Of a stretch of DNA of 64,000 nucleotides, positions 26,573 through 35,640 are shown piece by piece. Both the position numbers and the translations under genes were made by a program. The notes beneath the pieces are model-generated. The model made no database searches, was not told where the DNA came from, and saw nothing but the letters and a program-made list of their open reading frames with translations. The stretch's first letter is position 1; every line of letters starts with the position of its first letter. The stretch comes from Maritalea porphyrae (GTDB taxonomy: Bacteria > Pseudomonadota > Alphaproteobacteria > Rhizobiales > Devosiaceae), in the NCBI RefSeq assembly GCF_030159895.1, contig NZ_BSNI01000002.1:2258306-2322305 (forward strand), in the 5' to 3' direction.

Positions 26573-26867
26573 AACATCACCCTTTAACAAGCTTAGAGAT
26601 TTGCCTAACAACCCGCTCGCAAGTGGACCATAACCACATTGGTCACGGCATTCTGCAAATCCGCTCAACAATTGGCCGCAACCTATCGAATACAAATAGC
26701 AGTTCCAAGAAAAATATTCACACATTCTGATGTTATTAGACATTGCGTTCGAATGTGCTATTTGGTTATTAAGCGAATCCGTTCGCACTCACTGTGTCAG
26801 ACACAAAGAGTGTCAAAGACGCTCCTGCGCTTCGGTTGAAGTGATTTGTTTTCCTTAGGAAATCTCA
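26573..26867. promoter_or_regulatory. Divergent wzm / glycosyltransferase intergenic region
   Basis: About 295 bp between divergent operons. It holds a 13-bp palindrome TGTGTC-A-GACACA at 26793-26805, 63 bp before the plus-strand glycosyltransferase ATG, which could be an operator. The plus-strand gene has AGGA 8 bases before its ATG. A short open frame on the plus strand at 26639-26839 has no ribosome-binding site and looks fortuitous. No clear -35/-10 pair was found on either strand. Confidence 0.4.
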
Positions 26868-28007
26868 ATGCGCGTGATGCAAGTCTACAAAGTATACCGC
26901 CCCGAGGACTTCACAGGTGTGCCACGGGTTATTCACAGCATTGCGGAAGGGCTGACCTCTCGGTCTGTCGAAACGGTCGTTTTGGCGACATCGAAAGGCT
27001 GTAATCCCAAACCAATAGTGGTCGATAGTCATCAAGTCCACCTTGCAAAGCGCGACATCCAAATAGCCTCAACAAGCTTCTCCAGAGAGGCTTTTGGCAA
27101 GTTCGCAGAATTGGCGCAATCCGTTGATATCATACACTATCATTTCCCATGGCCGGCGGGCGATTTGCTCGAACTCGCGCATCGACACAATTTGCCGACA
27201 TTAGTTACTTATCACTCGGACATCGTAAAACAGAAGTCTTTGTCCAAAATCTACAATCCACTAATGAAGTGGTTCCTAAACAGGACCGATTCAATTGTTG
27301 CGACATCAGTAAACTATGCAGAATCAAGCCCCGTTCTGCAAAACTTCCGAAACAAAGTGACTACGATCCCAATCGGTTTAGCTGAGAGACCGAAATTGAA
27401 CAACAAACTGGTAGGTAAGTGGCAAGAAAGACTAGGTAATGATTTCATTCTTTTTGTCGGTGCGCTCAGATACTACAAAGGCATTAGATACCTGATTGAA
27501 GCTTCTCGCCTGACAAACATTCCGATTGTGATAGTTGGCGAAGGCGCACTAGAGACATCCAGCAAGGCACCTCTTCCTGACAACATCACACACATTACCA
27601 ATGTTTCAGATCCTGATAAAGAAGCATTGCTCGAACTGTGCAAGGCGTTCATTCTTCCGTCACATCTTCGCTCAGAAGCATTCGGCATATCGCTATTGGA
27701 AGCAGCTCGTGCTGGAAAACCAATGATCAGCTGCGAAATTGGCACCGGAACAAGTTTTGTGAACGTCAATGGCAGAACCGGCATTACCGTGCCGCCAGCT
27801 GATCCCATATCGATCAAAGAAGCTATGGAAAAGCTCTTTTACAACCAACATCTGTCACACCAACTAGGCATTGGAGCCAGAAGGCGATTCATGGACCTGT
27901 TTACCGTCGAAAAAATGGCCAATAGTTACGGTGATCTCTACCAACAGCTTATCGAAAAACGCAGAAGAAACTCAGAAATGCACAACCCGTCTAAGGCAGC
28001 GCTTTAG
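26868..28007 (+). CDS. Glycosyltransferase family 4 protein (WbpY/WbdC-like)
   Basis: A 379-residue GT-B enzyme. The N-terminus RVMQVYKVYRPEDFTGVPRVIHSIAEGL and the acceptor-side IIHYHFPWPAGDLL segment are typical of GT4 mannosyl/rhamnosyltransferases. The donor site includes FVGALRYYKGIRYLIEA near residue 195 and FILPSHLRSEAFGISLLEAARAG (E-x7-E) near 262. Close relatives known to me act in homopolymer O-antigen synthesis from GDP-sugars, so GDP-mannose or a GDP-6-deoxyhexose is a reasonable donor guess. The stop is immediately followed by the ATG of the next gene. Confidence 0.85.
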   Translation: MRVMQVYKVYRPEDFTGVPRVIHSIAEGLTSRSVETVVLATSKGCNPKPIVVDSHQVHLAKRDIQIASTSFSREAFGKFAELAQSVDIIHYHFPWPAGDLLELAHRHNLPTLVTYHSDIVKQKSLSKIYNPLMKWFLNRTDSIVATSVNYAESSPVLQNFRNKVTTIPIGLAERPKLNNKLVGKWQERLGNDFILFVGALRYYKGIRYLIEASRLTNIPIVIVGEGALETSSKAPLPDNITHITNVSDPDKEALLELCKAFILPSHLRSEAFGISLLEAARAGKPMISCEIGTGTSFVNVNGRTGITVPPADPISIKEAMEKLFYNQHLSHQLGIGARRRFMDLFTVEKMANSYGDLYQQLIEKRRRNSEMHNPSKAAL

Positions 28008-29144
28008 ATGCCGAAGAATGTAATCTACCACGACTATTTTGATATTAGGGGGGGCGGCGAAAAACTCGTTCTAACACTCGCTGAATCGTTGCAAGATTGT
28101 GCCTTGACCACTGGTTATATAACGGAACAATCCTACGCGCTAGATCGCTTTCCTGCAGCCACCAAATCCCTCGACATTCCGCTGGCGCTGCGTAGAAAAG
28201 GAACCAGACTTTTGTCGCTATGCAGTGCCTTTGGGAAAGAAGCTGCTCTTTCAACACGTCACAACGTCAGGATCTTCTCTGGCGTGGCAGCGCCCATGGC
28301 TGCCACCAAAACACAACTTGGCATAAACTTGTACTATTGTCACACACCGCCGCGTTTTGTTTTTGATCAGAAAGAATTCTACCACGCCAATCTTTCTCCG
28401 CTTAACCAAGTCATAGCGCCCCCAATACTGTCCTGGTATAAAACTCGTTACGAAAAAGCGGTCTCAAACATGGACGTCGTCGTTGCGAATTCTGAGAACA
28501 TTAAGAGACGAGTAAAAGAATTCCTAAACATCGACGCGGTCGTAGTATATCCGCCAGTCGAGACAACGTCTTTTAACTGGCAGCCAGCAAAGGGATATTA
28601 TCTGTCGAATGCGCGCCTCACTCCGCTGAAGCGAGTAACCGAAATTGTCAAAGCGTTCCGCAAATTGCCAGATGTACAACTGATAGTTGCATCTGGTGGC
28701 GAAGAACTCGACAAAATTAAGGCAATGTCAGCTACCGCACCAAACATTAAAGTGTTGGGTTGGGTAACTGACAATGAAATGAAGAAATTAGTTTCAGAAG
28801 CAATTGCAACTGTTTATCTAGCGCGAGAAGAAGACTTTGGAATGTCACCGGTTGAGTCTATGGCGGCTGGTAAACCCGTCATTGGAGTTGCGGAAGGTGG
28901 CTTGGTGGAGACTGTGGTGCCTGGAAAGACCGGAATACTCCTTCCTTCAACCTTCAAAACGATGGACGTTATAAACGCAGTCCAACAACTGTCTCCTGCT
29001 GTCGCCAAAACAATGCGCAAAGATTGCGAGTCACGAGCTGATCTATTCTCTGTTGACAGCTTTGAAAAAAACATGCGCAGGTTGATCGAAGAAACACTAA
29101 GAGAAAAGAAAACCAAACGGGCAGCAACCCAAGAGTTCGGCTAA
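28008..29144 (+). CDS. Glycosyltransferase family 4 protein (WbaZ/WbpZ-like)
   Basis: A 378-residue GT-B enzyme. The N-terminal YHDYFDIRGGGEKLVLTLAE and NLYYCHTPPRFVFD segments are characteristic of the WbaZ-like mannosyltransferase group. The donor domain has YLSNARLTPLKRVTEIVKAF near 200 and AREEDFGMSPVESMAAGKP (E-x7-E) near 265. The C-terminal 20 residues are basic. It is coupled to the preceding gene (TAG then ATG with no gap) and followed by a strong terminator, so these two form a small operon opposite to the exporter genes. Confidence 0.86.
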   Translation: MPKNVIYHDYFDIRGGGEKLVLTLAESLQDCALTTGYITEQSYALDRFPAATKSLDIPLALRRKGTRLLSLCSAFGKEAALSTRHNVRIFSGVAAPMAATKTQLGINLYYCHTPPRFVFDQKEFYHANLSPLNQVIAPPILSWYKTRYEKAVSNMDVVVANSENIKRRVKEFLNIDAVVVYPPVETTSFNWQPAKGYYLSNARLTPLKRVTEIVKAFRKLPDVQLIVASGGEELDKIKAMSATAPNIKVLGWVTDNEMKKLVSEAIATVYLAREEDFGMSPVESMAAGKPVIGVAEGGLVETVVPGKTGILLPSTFKTMDVINAVQQLSPAVAKTMRKDCESRADLFSVDSFEKNMRRLIEETLREKKTKRAATQEFG

Positions 29145-29170
29145 AAAAGCATATATCATCCCAAAACACC

Positions 29171-29212
29171 AAAAAGCCCCGTGAGCAATTAAGCTTCACA
29201 GGGCTTTTTTGA
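29171..29212 (+). terminator. Intrinsic terminator of the glycosyltransferase pair
   Basis: AAAAAGCCCCGTGAG pairs with CTTCACAGGGCTTTTTT; the outer AAGCCC/GGGCTT and inner GTGA/TCAC pairs are separated by one mismatch. A run of six T ends the hairpin, right before the 3' end of the opposing tRNA gene. Confidence 0.88.
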
Positions 29213-29213
29213 T

Positions 29214-29300
29214 TGGTGCGGTCGAGAAGACTCGAACTTCCACGGGTGTTACCCCACAGCGACCTCAACGCTGCGCGTCTACCAATTCCGCCACGACCGC
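29214..29300 (-). tRNA. tRNA-Leu (anticodon GAG)
   Basis: The minus strand folds into a complete class II cloverleaf of 87 bases with encoded CCA. The acceptor is GCGGTCG/CGACCGC, the anticodon stem CAGCG/CGCTG with loop TTGAGGT gives anticodon GAG (reading CUY Leu codons), the long variable arm includes GGGGTAACACCC, and the T loop is TTCGAGT. Its 3' end abuts the terminator of the opposing operon. Confidence 0.96.
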
Positions 29301-29404
29301 ATCCGGTAGAATGGCTCGCAAATCACGCGAGCGCGCCACCAATTAGCAAATGCATTTGCAGGTGACAAGCGATTTGATTGATTTTATGAGAACTTTCCAG
29401 CTGC

Positions 29405-29638
29405 CTATTTGTGGCGCACAATCTTCTCGGTAATATCCACCGAAAGCTGGCCATCATCAATCTTGATTTCACCAATCGCAACCAGCGTATTGTTGGCATA
29501 GATTTTCAATGGATCATGCTCGGTTGCATCAAGTTCAATCACAGCGCCACGGCCCATGCGCAGCAAATGGTGGATCGGCATATCGGTTGCACCAAGTTCA
29601 ACCGTTATATCAACCTCGATCGCTTTTAACCTATCCAT
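29405..29638 (-). CDS. Short orphan SpoA/FliN-domain protein
   Basis: A 77-residue protein made of one SpoA domain: IEVDITVELGATDMPIHHLL at residues 6-25, GRGAVIELDATEHDPLKIY, ANNTLVAIGEIKIDDGQLSV, then DITEKI. That is the C-terminal domain of FliN, FliM and YscQ, which makes the flagellar C-ring or a type III sorting platform. The N-terminal part of FliN is missing and no flagellar gene lies nearby. The ATG at 29636-29638 is chosen; an upstream in-frame TTG at 29674 adds 12 residues without domain support. It may serve as an accessory C-ring subunit or have another role. Confidence 0.78.
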   Translation of the reverse strand: MDRLKAIEVDITVELGATDMPIHHLLRMGRGAVIELDATEHDPLKIYANNTLVAIGEIKIDDGQLSVDITEKIVRHK

Positions 29639-29801
29639 GAAACTGCCAACACCAAATCTTGATACAATAGACAATTGAAGCCACGGCAGAATTGCCCTAA
29701 ATCAGACTCCACAAAGATGACTATGCTGAATTTATAGTTAGCGAACCATTAACAACAGCAAATCACCTGCACCATTTTGAATAGGTTAGAACACCAAGCT
29801 T

Positions 29802-30497
29802 ATGCCAGATGCAACTCTTTTTCGCACAGACGACAAACCGGTAGCATGGCAGATAGAAGACGAGCTTGTGCCCTACCCGCTTGCACTTAAAAAAATGAAA
29901 AATCAAGTGGCCGAAATGGCGGCAAATGGCGTACAGGAGCGGGTATGGTTGCTTGAACACCCACCACTCTACACAGCAGGTACATCAGCCAAAACAGACG
30001 ATCTAACTGACCCAGATTTTCTGCCTGTTTTTGAAGCCGGGCGCGGTGGACAATATACTTATCATGGTCCGGGCCAAAGAGTGGTCTACTTCATGCTCGA
30101 TCTTCGCGAGCGCGGTAGAGACGTGCGTGCATTCGTGCGGACGATGGAATCACTTGTAATCGACACTCTCGCTCAATTTAACATTGAAGGTTATCAAGTC
30201 GACGGCCGCGTCGGCGTTTGGGTCAAACGACCGGACAAGGGGTTCGGCAAAGAAGACAAAATCGCTGCAATTGGCGTTCGCGTGTCTAGATGGATCAGCT
30301 TTCACGGCATTTCTATCAATCTCAATCCAGATTTAGGCGACTACAAAGGCATCGTGCCATGTGGCATAACTGATCAAGGCGTCACAAGCTTTGAGGATCT
30401 TGGTCAATTGGCGTCAATGCCCGAACTCGATTCCGCACTAAAACTCAGCTTTGAACGGCATTTTGGCCCAATTGAAATCAGCAAAGCAAAATTCTAG
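29802..30497 (+). CDS. lipB: Octanoyltransferase (lipoyl(octanoyl) transferase)
   Basis: A 231-residue enzyme that moves octanoate from acyl-carrier protein to the lipoyl domains of 2-oxoacid dehydrogenases and GcvH. Key residues are visible: the substrate loop [13 protein letters not shown] at 81-93, the acid/base Lys 153 in DKIAAIGVR, the HGISINLN strand and the nucleophile Cys 187 in GIVPCGI. Length matches LipB. The gene stands alone, 163 bp from the divergent SpoA gene and about 70 bp before the DUF4282 gene. Confidence 0.95.
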   Translation: MPDATLFRTDDKPVAWQIEDELVPYPLALKKMKNQVAEMAANGVQERVWLLEHPPLYTAGTSAKTDDLTDPDFLPVFEAGRGGQYTYHGPGQRVVYFMLDLRERGRDVRAFVRTMESLVIDTLAQFNIEGYQVDGRVGVWVKRPDKGFGKEDKIAAIGVRVSRWISFHGISINLNPDLGDYKGIVPCGITDQGVTSFEDLGQLASMPELDSALKLSFERHFGPIEISKAKF

Positions 30498-30567
30498 ATA
30501 ACGAACTGCCATTCTGATAGAAATAGAACTGGCCAATCCACCAACAAATCAGATTTTGAGCAAAACA

Positions 30568-31065
30568 ATGACACTCGATGACCTAAAGAAGCTCGCCACG
30601 AGCGGCACCATTTTTAATCTCGACCGAATGATCGCACCAAAAATCATCAAAATGCTCTATCTCTTAGGGCTTGGCACGATTGCGATTTGGGCAATTCGAC
30701 ACCTATTTGGCACATTTGGGCAGTCATTTGCAGACGGCATTTGGGGTCTACTGGAAATTGGCGTTATTGGCCTAGGTAGCTTTGTCTTGCTTCGCGTAAT
30801 TTGCGAAACACTATTGGTGTTTTTCAAAAAGAACGAAGAGCACGTCACATTGGCCGCCAGCGTACGTCCGGCAACCAGCATATTTGATGATGTGAAAGAC
30901 GCGTTGGAAGAGCTTGCCGAAGACGATGTTGAGTTTGAAGAGCAAAAAGCCATTGAACCAACGCCTAAAAAAGCGCCTGCGAAAAAGCCAGCTGCTAAAC
31001 GCGCACCAGCGCGCAAGCGAACAACCGCAGCGCGTAGCCGCACAACTAAAGCCAAATCAGAATAG
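30568..31065 (+). CDS. DUF4282 membrane protein with basic histone-H1-like tail
   Basis: A 165-residue protein. The DUF4282 domain (about 15-100) begins FNLDRMIAPKIIKMLYLLGL, has two membrane helices and ends RVICETLLVFFKKNEEHVTL. A short acidic segment (ALEELAEDDVEFEEQ) follows. The last 40 residues are Lys/Arg/Ala/Pro-rich with repeats such as KKAPAKKPAAKRAPARKR, as in histone H1-like or nucleoid-binding tails. The tail may bind DNA or anionic polymer from the membrane; this is inference. An in-frame TTG four codons upstream is less likely than the ATG at 30568. A symmetrical hairpin follows the stop. Confidence 0.78.
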   Translation: MTLDDLKKLATSGTIFNLDRMIAPKIIKMLYLLGLGTIAIWAIRHLFGTFGQSFADGIWGLLEIGVIGLGSFVLLRVICETLLVFFKKNEEHVTLAASVRPATSIFDDVKDALEELAEDDVEFEEQKAIEPTPKKAPAKKPAAKRAPARKRTTAARSRTTKAKSE

Positions 31066-31080
31066 CAAATACAAATCTTT

Positions 31081-31107
31081 GGGTTGATGCGGTTTGTGCA
31101 TCAACCC
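31081..31107. terminator. Hairpin after the DUF4282 gene
   Basis: GGGTTGATGC (31081-31090) and GCATCAACCC (31098-31107) form a perfect ten-pair stem with loop GGTTTGT. No T run follows, only ATTAAAAG, so termination may need Rho or be partial. Confidence 0.55.
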
Positions 31108-31209
31108 ATTAAAAGAATTCGCACCAGCGGCCCCACTTCCCACTGTCGAGCAACCGCAATTTCCACTATGTTGCCGACATTGGATACAATCTAACATCTC
31201 GGGTCGCCT

Positions 31210-34200
31210 ATGTCTGCGTTTGATATTCCTCCCCCAGCTTTCAGCTCCACCCAAATCGATGAGATCCTGCGTGATCACTTTGGACTAAGTGGCGAGCACA
31301 AAATGCTTGAGAGCGAGCGCGACCAGAATATCGCCGTGCAAACCGCCAAGGCAAAATTTGTTCTTAAAATCGCACATGGCGAAGAAGACTTAGAGTTTCT
31401 AGAATTACAATCCCAAGCAATGGCTCACCTGGCCAATGCAGGCTATCAATTTGCGCCCACTCAAATTGAAAATCGTGACGGGAAAAACATCTTTACCGTC
31501 GAGCAAGACGGCAAGACGCATGCGGTACGTTTGATTTCGTTCATTGATGGCCCGCTACTTAGCGCGTCAAAGCCAACGATCCAAACGTTAGAAAACCTTG
31601 GTGCAGCAATTGGTGAATTGTCCGCAGCATTGCAAGGGTTCTCACATTCAGCAGCCAATCGTCCAGATTTTGAATGGAATCTCGACAATGTTGGAGCGCT
31701 TCAATCGATGTGCGACGACATCGTCGATGACGCAAATCGCAAACGGGTCAACGACTTGTTTGAACGCTATCACTCAGTTGTCGCACCAAAATTGAAGAAT
31801 CTGCGCAATGCCGTCCTATATCAAGATGCCAATGACAACAACATCATCGTTGACCCGAATGATACATTCCAAATCAAAGGGGTTTTCGATTTTGGCGATA
31901 TGTGTTTTGGGCGTCAGGTCAATGAATTGGCCGTATGCCTTGCCTACGCGCTGTTGGGCCAGGAAGACATCTACACCGCTTCTCACGCCTTAGTGCGCGG
32001 TTACACAAAAGCGTTTCCGCTAACCGAAAATGAGCTTGAAGTGCTGTTCGACTTGGCGCGAATGCGGCTCGTCTCCAGCGTTTGCATGTCCTCTCGTCAG
32101 GCCAAAAAGTATCCTGACAATGAATATCTCACCATTTCGCAGGCACCAGCATTTGAACTGCTTGAGCGACTGGATTCTGGTGACGTTGGCTTTATGACGG
32201 CTTTGTTCCGCGATGCTGCAGGAATGGAAGCAATTAGAGGTGGCAATGCGGTTGCCGCCTACTTGAAGGCTCAACGATCCCACCTCGCGCCAATGTTTAT
32301 GCCTGACTTCAAGTATCAACGACGCTTCGTTATCCCTGCAGATGGCAGCGACCCTACGGTGCCGGACATTTCAGCCGAAAACTTCGACAGCTGGTTCAAC
32401 GCCAAGCGCAAGCGAACCGGTGCACGCTACGGTGTTGGACGCTACGGTGAAGATCGATCAGTCTATCAGTCAGCGGCGTTCACTTCACCTGCTTCACCTG
32501 AGCGCCGAACGGTGCATATGGGCCTTGATGTGTTCGTGGACGCCGACGAACCATTGTACGCTCCGATTGCTGGCACGGTTTACACAGTTCACAACAACGC
32601 TTTTCATCTCGATTATGGCCCAACTCTAATTTTGCGTCACGAGACGGATGAAGGGATCCCCTTCTACTCGCTTTACGGCCACCTTTCTCCATCAATCTTT
32701 GATCTGCACAAAGTCGGCGATGAAATTGAGCCAGGACAATTGATCGGACATATCGGCGATTGGGATGTTAATGGCGGTTGGTCGCCACATCTACATTTCC
32801 AAATCATGACGGATATGTTCGGGCATACCGAAAACTTCTACGGGGTTGGACACAAAAGTCTTTGGCATATTTGGCAACAAATCTGCATTGACCCTGATCT
32901 TATGCTCGGCCAAGCAAGTGAAACATACAATATAGACAATGCCGGCCCTGAAAAACTGATGGAGCGCCGCAACAAGTTGCTTGGCCCTTCGCTCAGTGTT
33001 TCATACAAAAACAAGCTAAAAATTGTGCGTGGCGAAGGGGCTCACCTTTATGACCATACTGGTCGCGCCCACCTCGATTGCGTCAACAACATTACGCACA
33101 TTGGCCACTGCCACCCTCATTTGGTGGAGGCAATCAGCAGGCAAGCAGCAATCCTAAATACGAACACCCGCTACTTGCACGAGTTGGTACTCGACTATGC
33201 AGAGCGCATCACCTCAAAACTACCAGATCCGCTTTCGGTTGCATTCTTCGTAAACTCAGGCACAGAAGCCAACGAACTCGCTTTGCGCATCGCACGCCAA
33301 GCGACAGGGCAGAAAAACACAGTTGTCTTGGATTGGGCATATCACGGTAACTCACAAGGTGCCGTGGATATTAGCCCTTACAAATTCAAGCGCAAAGGTG
33401 GCTTCCCGCAACCTGACTTTGTGGAAATTGCCGACTTCCCAGATCCCTATCGCGGTGCACACAAAGGCTATTCTGAGAATTCAGGCAAAGCTTATGCGCA
33501 ATCAGTTGCCGAGTGTGTATCAACGATCAAGGGAAAAACAGGCAATGGAGCCGCAACCTTTATCGCTGAGTCTATTTCAGGCGTTGGCGGTCAAATTGCC
33601 TACCCCAAAGGCTATCTAAAAGCGGCATATGAAGCGATACACGCCGAAGGCGGTATTTGCGTTGCTGATGAAGTGCAGTGTGGGTTTGGGCGCGTTGGTG
33701 ACCATTTCTGGGGTTTCGAATTGCAGGATGTGGTGCCTGACATTGTGGTAATGGGCAAGCCAATCGGCAATGGCCACCCCCTCGCCGCTGTAGTAACAAC
33801 GCGCGAACTGGCCGAGAATTTCGCAAACGGCATGGAATATTTCAATTCATTTGGTGGCAACCCCGTTTCAATGGCCGTCGGTATGGCGGTAATGGACGTC
33901 ATCGAGAATGAGAACCTGCAAAGCCACGCAAAAGAACTCGGCGCCTACATCTTAGATCGCTGGCAGTCGCTAAAAAACAAATACGAATTTGTTGGCGACG
34001 TCCGCGGCCACGGTTTGTTTTTAGGCATCGAATTGGTGAAAGATCGTCAAACGCTCGAACCCGCGACAGACCTTGCGGGCCAGATCGTCAATGAAATGCG
34101 CGAACGGGCAATCTTGCTTTCGACAGATGGTCCCTTCGAAAATGTTTTAAAATTCAAGCCGCCAATGGTGTTTAGCCGCGCCAACGCTGACTTCTTGTGT

Positions 34201-34236
34201 GATACTTTGGACAAGGTTATGGCCGACTTTGCTTGA
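31210..34236 (+). CDS. Three-domain fusion: APH-type kinase, M23 peptidase-like domain and class-III aminotransferase (phospho-lyase type)
   Basis: A 1008-residue protein. Residues about 30-330 are an aminoglycoside-phosphotransferase-like kinase, with LYQDANDNNIIV near 200 and the metal-binding FDFGDMCF. Residues about 420-560 are an M23/LytM-like domain with HMGLD near 435 and HLHFQ near 529, both zinc-ligand motifs intact. Residues 590-1005 are a PLP class-III aminotransferase with NSGTEANELALRIARQ, DEVQCGFGRVG and the PLP lysine near 850 in MGKPIGNGHP. Fused kinase and lyase relatives phosphorylate hydroxylysine or ethanolamine and then remove the phosphate. The role of the M23 part is unclear, and no signal peptide is present. 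Confidence 0.9.
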   Translation: MSAFDIPPPAFSSTQIDEILRDHFGLSGEHKMLESERDQNIAVQTAKAKFVLKIAHGEEDLEFLELQSQAMAHLANAGYQFAPTQIENRDGKNIFTVEQDGKTHAVRLISFIDGPLLSASKPTIQTLENLGAAIGELSAALQGFSHSAANRPDFEWNLDNVGALQSMCDDIVDDANRKRVNDLFERYHSVVAPKLKNLRNAVLYQDANDNNIIVDPNDTFQIKGVFDFGDMCFGRQVNELAVCLAYALLGQEDIYTASHALVRGYTKAFPLTENELEVLFDLARMRLVSSVCMSSRQAKKYPDNEYLTISQAPAFELLERLDSGDVGFMTALFRDAAGMEAIRGGNAVAAYLKAQRSHLAPMFMPDFKYQRRFVIPADGSDPTVPDISAENFDSWFNAKRKRTGARYGVGRYGEDRSVYQSAAFTSPASPERRTVHMGLDVFVDADEPLYAPIAGTVYTVHNNAFHLDYGPTLILRHETDEGIPFYSLYGHLSPSIFDLHKVGDEIEPGQLIGHIGDWDVNGGWSPHLHFQIMTDMFGHTENFYGVGHKSLWHIWQQICIDPDLMLGQASETYNIDNAGPEKLMERRNKLLGPSLSVSYKNKLKIVRGEGAHLYDHTGRAHLDCVNNITHIGHCHPHLVEAISRQAAILNTNTRYLHELVLDYAERITSKLPDPLSVAFFVNSGTEANELALRIARQATGQKNTVVLDWAYHGNSQGAVDISPYKFKRKGGFPQPDFVEIADFPDPYRGAHKGYSENSGKAYAQSVAECVSTIKGKTGNGAATFIAESISGVGGQIAYPKGYLKAAYEAIHAEGGICVADEVQCGFGRVGDHFWGFELQDVVPDIVVMGKPIGNGHPLAAVVTTRELAENFANGMEYFNSFGGNPVSMAVGMAVMDVIENENLQSHAKELGAYILDRWQSLKNKYEFVGDVRGHGLFLGIELVKDRQTLEPATDLAGQIVNEMRERAILLSTDGPFENVLKFKPPMVFSRANADFLCDTLDKVMADFA

Positions 34237-34290
34237 CGTACGGCATGAAAGCGTTAGAAAGCGCTTTGATCCTTCGAAAAGGCAAATTGG

Positions 34291-35640
34291 ATGAACCAGA
34301 ACCCAACCATCGGACTTGTTAGCCTCGGCTGCCCAAAAGCGCTTGTTGATTCAGAACGCATTCTGACAACACTGCGTGCACAAGGTTACAATTTCTCGCA
34401 CGACTATGAAGGCGCAGACCTTGTGATCGTCAATACGTGCGGGTTCTTGGATAGCGCTAAAGCTGAGAGCTTGGAAGCAATTGGCGAAGCGATCAATGAG
34501 AATGGCAAGGTCGTAGTTACGGGTTGTTTGGGAACTGAAGAACAACTGATCCGTGACACGCACCCCAAAGTTCTCGCCGTGTCTGGTCCACATCAATATG
34601 AAGCGGTAGTTGAAGCGGTTCATGAAAATCTACCGCCTGTGCACAAGCCTTTCGAAGACTTGGTTCCTGCCGATGGTTTGCGCCTAACTCCGCGGCACTA
34701 TGCCTATTTGAAAATTTCAGAAGGTTGCTCAAACCGTTGTACTTTCTGCATTATCCCCGCCATTCGCGGCGATTTGCAGTCTCGCCCAATTGCCAGCGTT
34801 CTTTATGAAGCAGAACGCTTGGTCAAAGCTGGCGTGAAAGAAATCATGGTCATCTCGCAGGATACAAGCGCATATGGCCAGGACATCAAATACGCGCAAT
34901 CACGCTTCCACAAGCGCGACATTGATGCTCGCTTTCATGACTTGGCGCGCGAATTGGGTGATATGGATGCATGGATTCGCATGCACTATGTCTACCCCTA
35001 CCCGCATGTGGACAAATCAATTCATCTGATGGCTGAAGGCAAAATCCTGCCATATCTGGATATTCCATTCCAGCATGCAGCACCGAATGTGCTCAAAGCA
35101 ATGCGCCGCCCTGCAAATCAAGTCAAAACCGCTGACCGCATTAAATCGTGGCGCGAAATCTGCCCAGACCTGGCCATCCGTTCGACATTTATCGTTGGCT
35201 TCCCTGGTGAAACCGAAGAAGACTTCCAACAACTGCTTGATTGGTTGGACGAAACCCAAATCGATCGTGTTGGTGCATTCACCTATGAACCTGTCGCTGG
35301 TGCGCCGGCAAATGATCTAGAAGGCGTCGTCCCAGACGAGGTCAAACAAGAGCGCTATGGCCGCTTGATGGAAAAAGCTCAAGCGATCTCAATTGATCGT
35401 CTGGGCCAAAAAGTTGGCAGAACAATTGACGTCTTGATTGACGATGTCGCTCCAGAAGACAATCGCGCGCTGGGACGTAGCCAGTGGGATGCGCCAGAGA
35501 TTGACGGGCAAGTGTTCATCGACGACGCACAAAACATCAAACCCGGCGACATGGTCAAAGTCACGATCACCGATTCTGACGAATATGATCTGTTCGGTGC
35601 ACCAGCTGAAGCACAGTATCAGGTCAAACCAGATGCATAA
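34291..35640 (+). CDS. rimO: Ribosomal protein S12 methylthiotransferase RimO
   Basis: A 449-residue radical-SAM enzyme that adds a methylthio group to the conserved Asp of S12. Two iron-sulfur sites are visible: the N-terminal cysteines in LGCPKA, NTCGF and VTGCLG, and the radical-SAM triad in [13 protein letters not shown] near residue 145. A C-terminal TRAM domain of about 70 residues starts near 375. The [20 protein letters not shown] region distinguishes RimO from MiaB. The end overlaps the likely folP start (ATG within GATGCATAA). Confidence 0.95.
   Translation: MNQNPTIGLVSLGCPKALVDSERILTTLRAQGYNFSHDYEGADLVIVNTCGFLDSAKAESLEAIGEAINENGKVVVTGCLGTEEQLIRDTHPKVLAVSGPHQYEAVVEAVHENLPPVHKPFEDLVPADGLRLTPRHYAYLKISEGCSNRCTFCIIPAIRGDLQSRPIASVLYEAERLVKAGVKEIMVISQDTSAYGQDIKYAQSRFHKRDIDARFHDLARELGDMDAWIRMHYVYPYPHVDKSIHLMAEGKILPYLDIPFQHAAPNVLKAMRRPANQVKTADRIKSWREICPDLAIRSTFIVGFPGETEEDFQQLLDWLDETQIDRVGAFTYEPVAGAPANDLEGVVPDEVKQERYGRLMEKAQAISIDRLGQKVGRTIDVLIDDVAPEDNRALGRSQWDAPEIDGQVFIDDAQNIKPGDMVKVTITDSDEYDLFGAPAEAQYQVKPDA

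Noticed and set aside
26639-26839. 66-codon plus-strand frame in the wzm/glycosyltransferase spacer
   Set aside because: No ribosome-binding site, Cys/Arg-rich nonsense composition, overlaps likely promoters.
28969-29268. 99-codon minus-strand frame reaching into the tRNA
   Set aside because: It overlaps the tRNA-Leu gene, the terminator and the glycosyltransferase 3' end.
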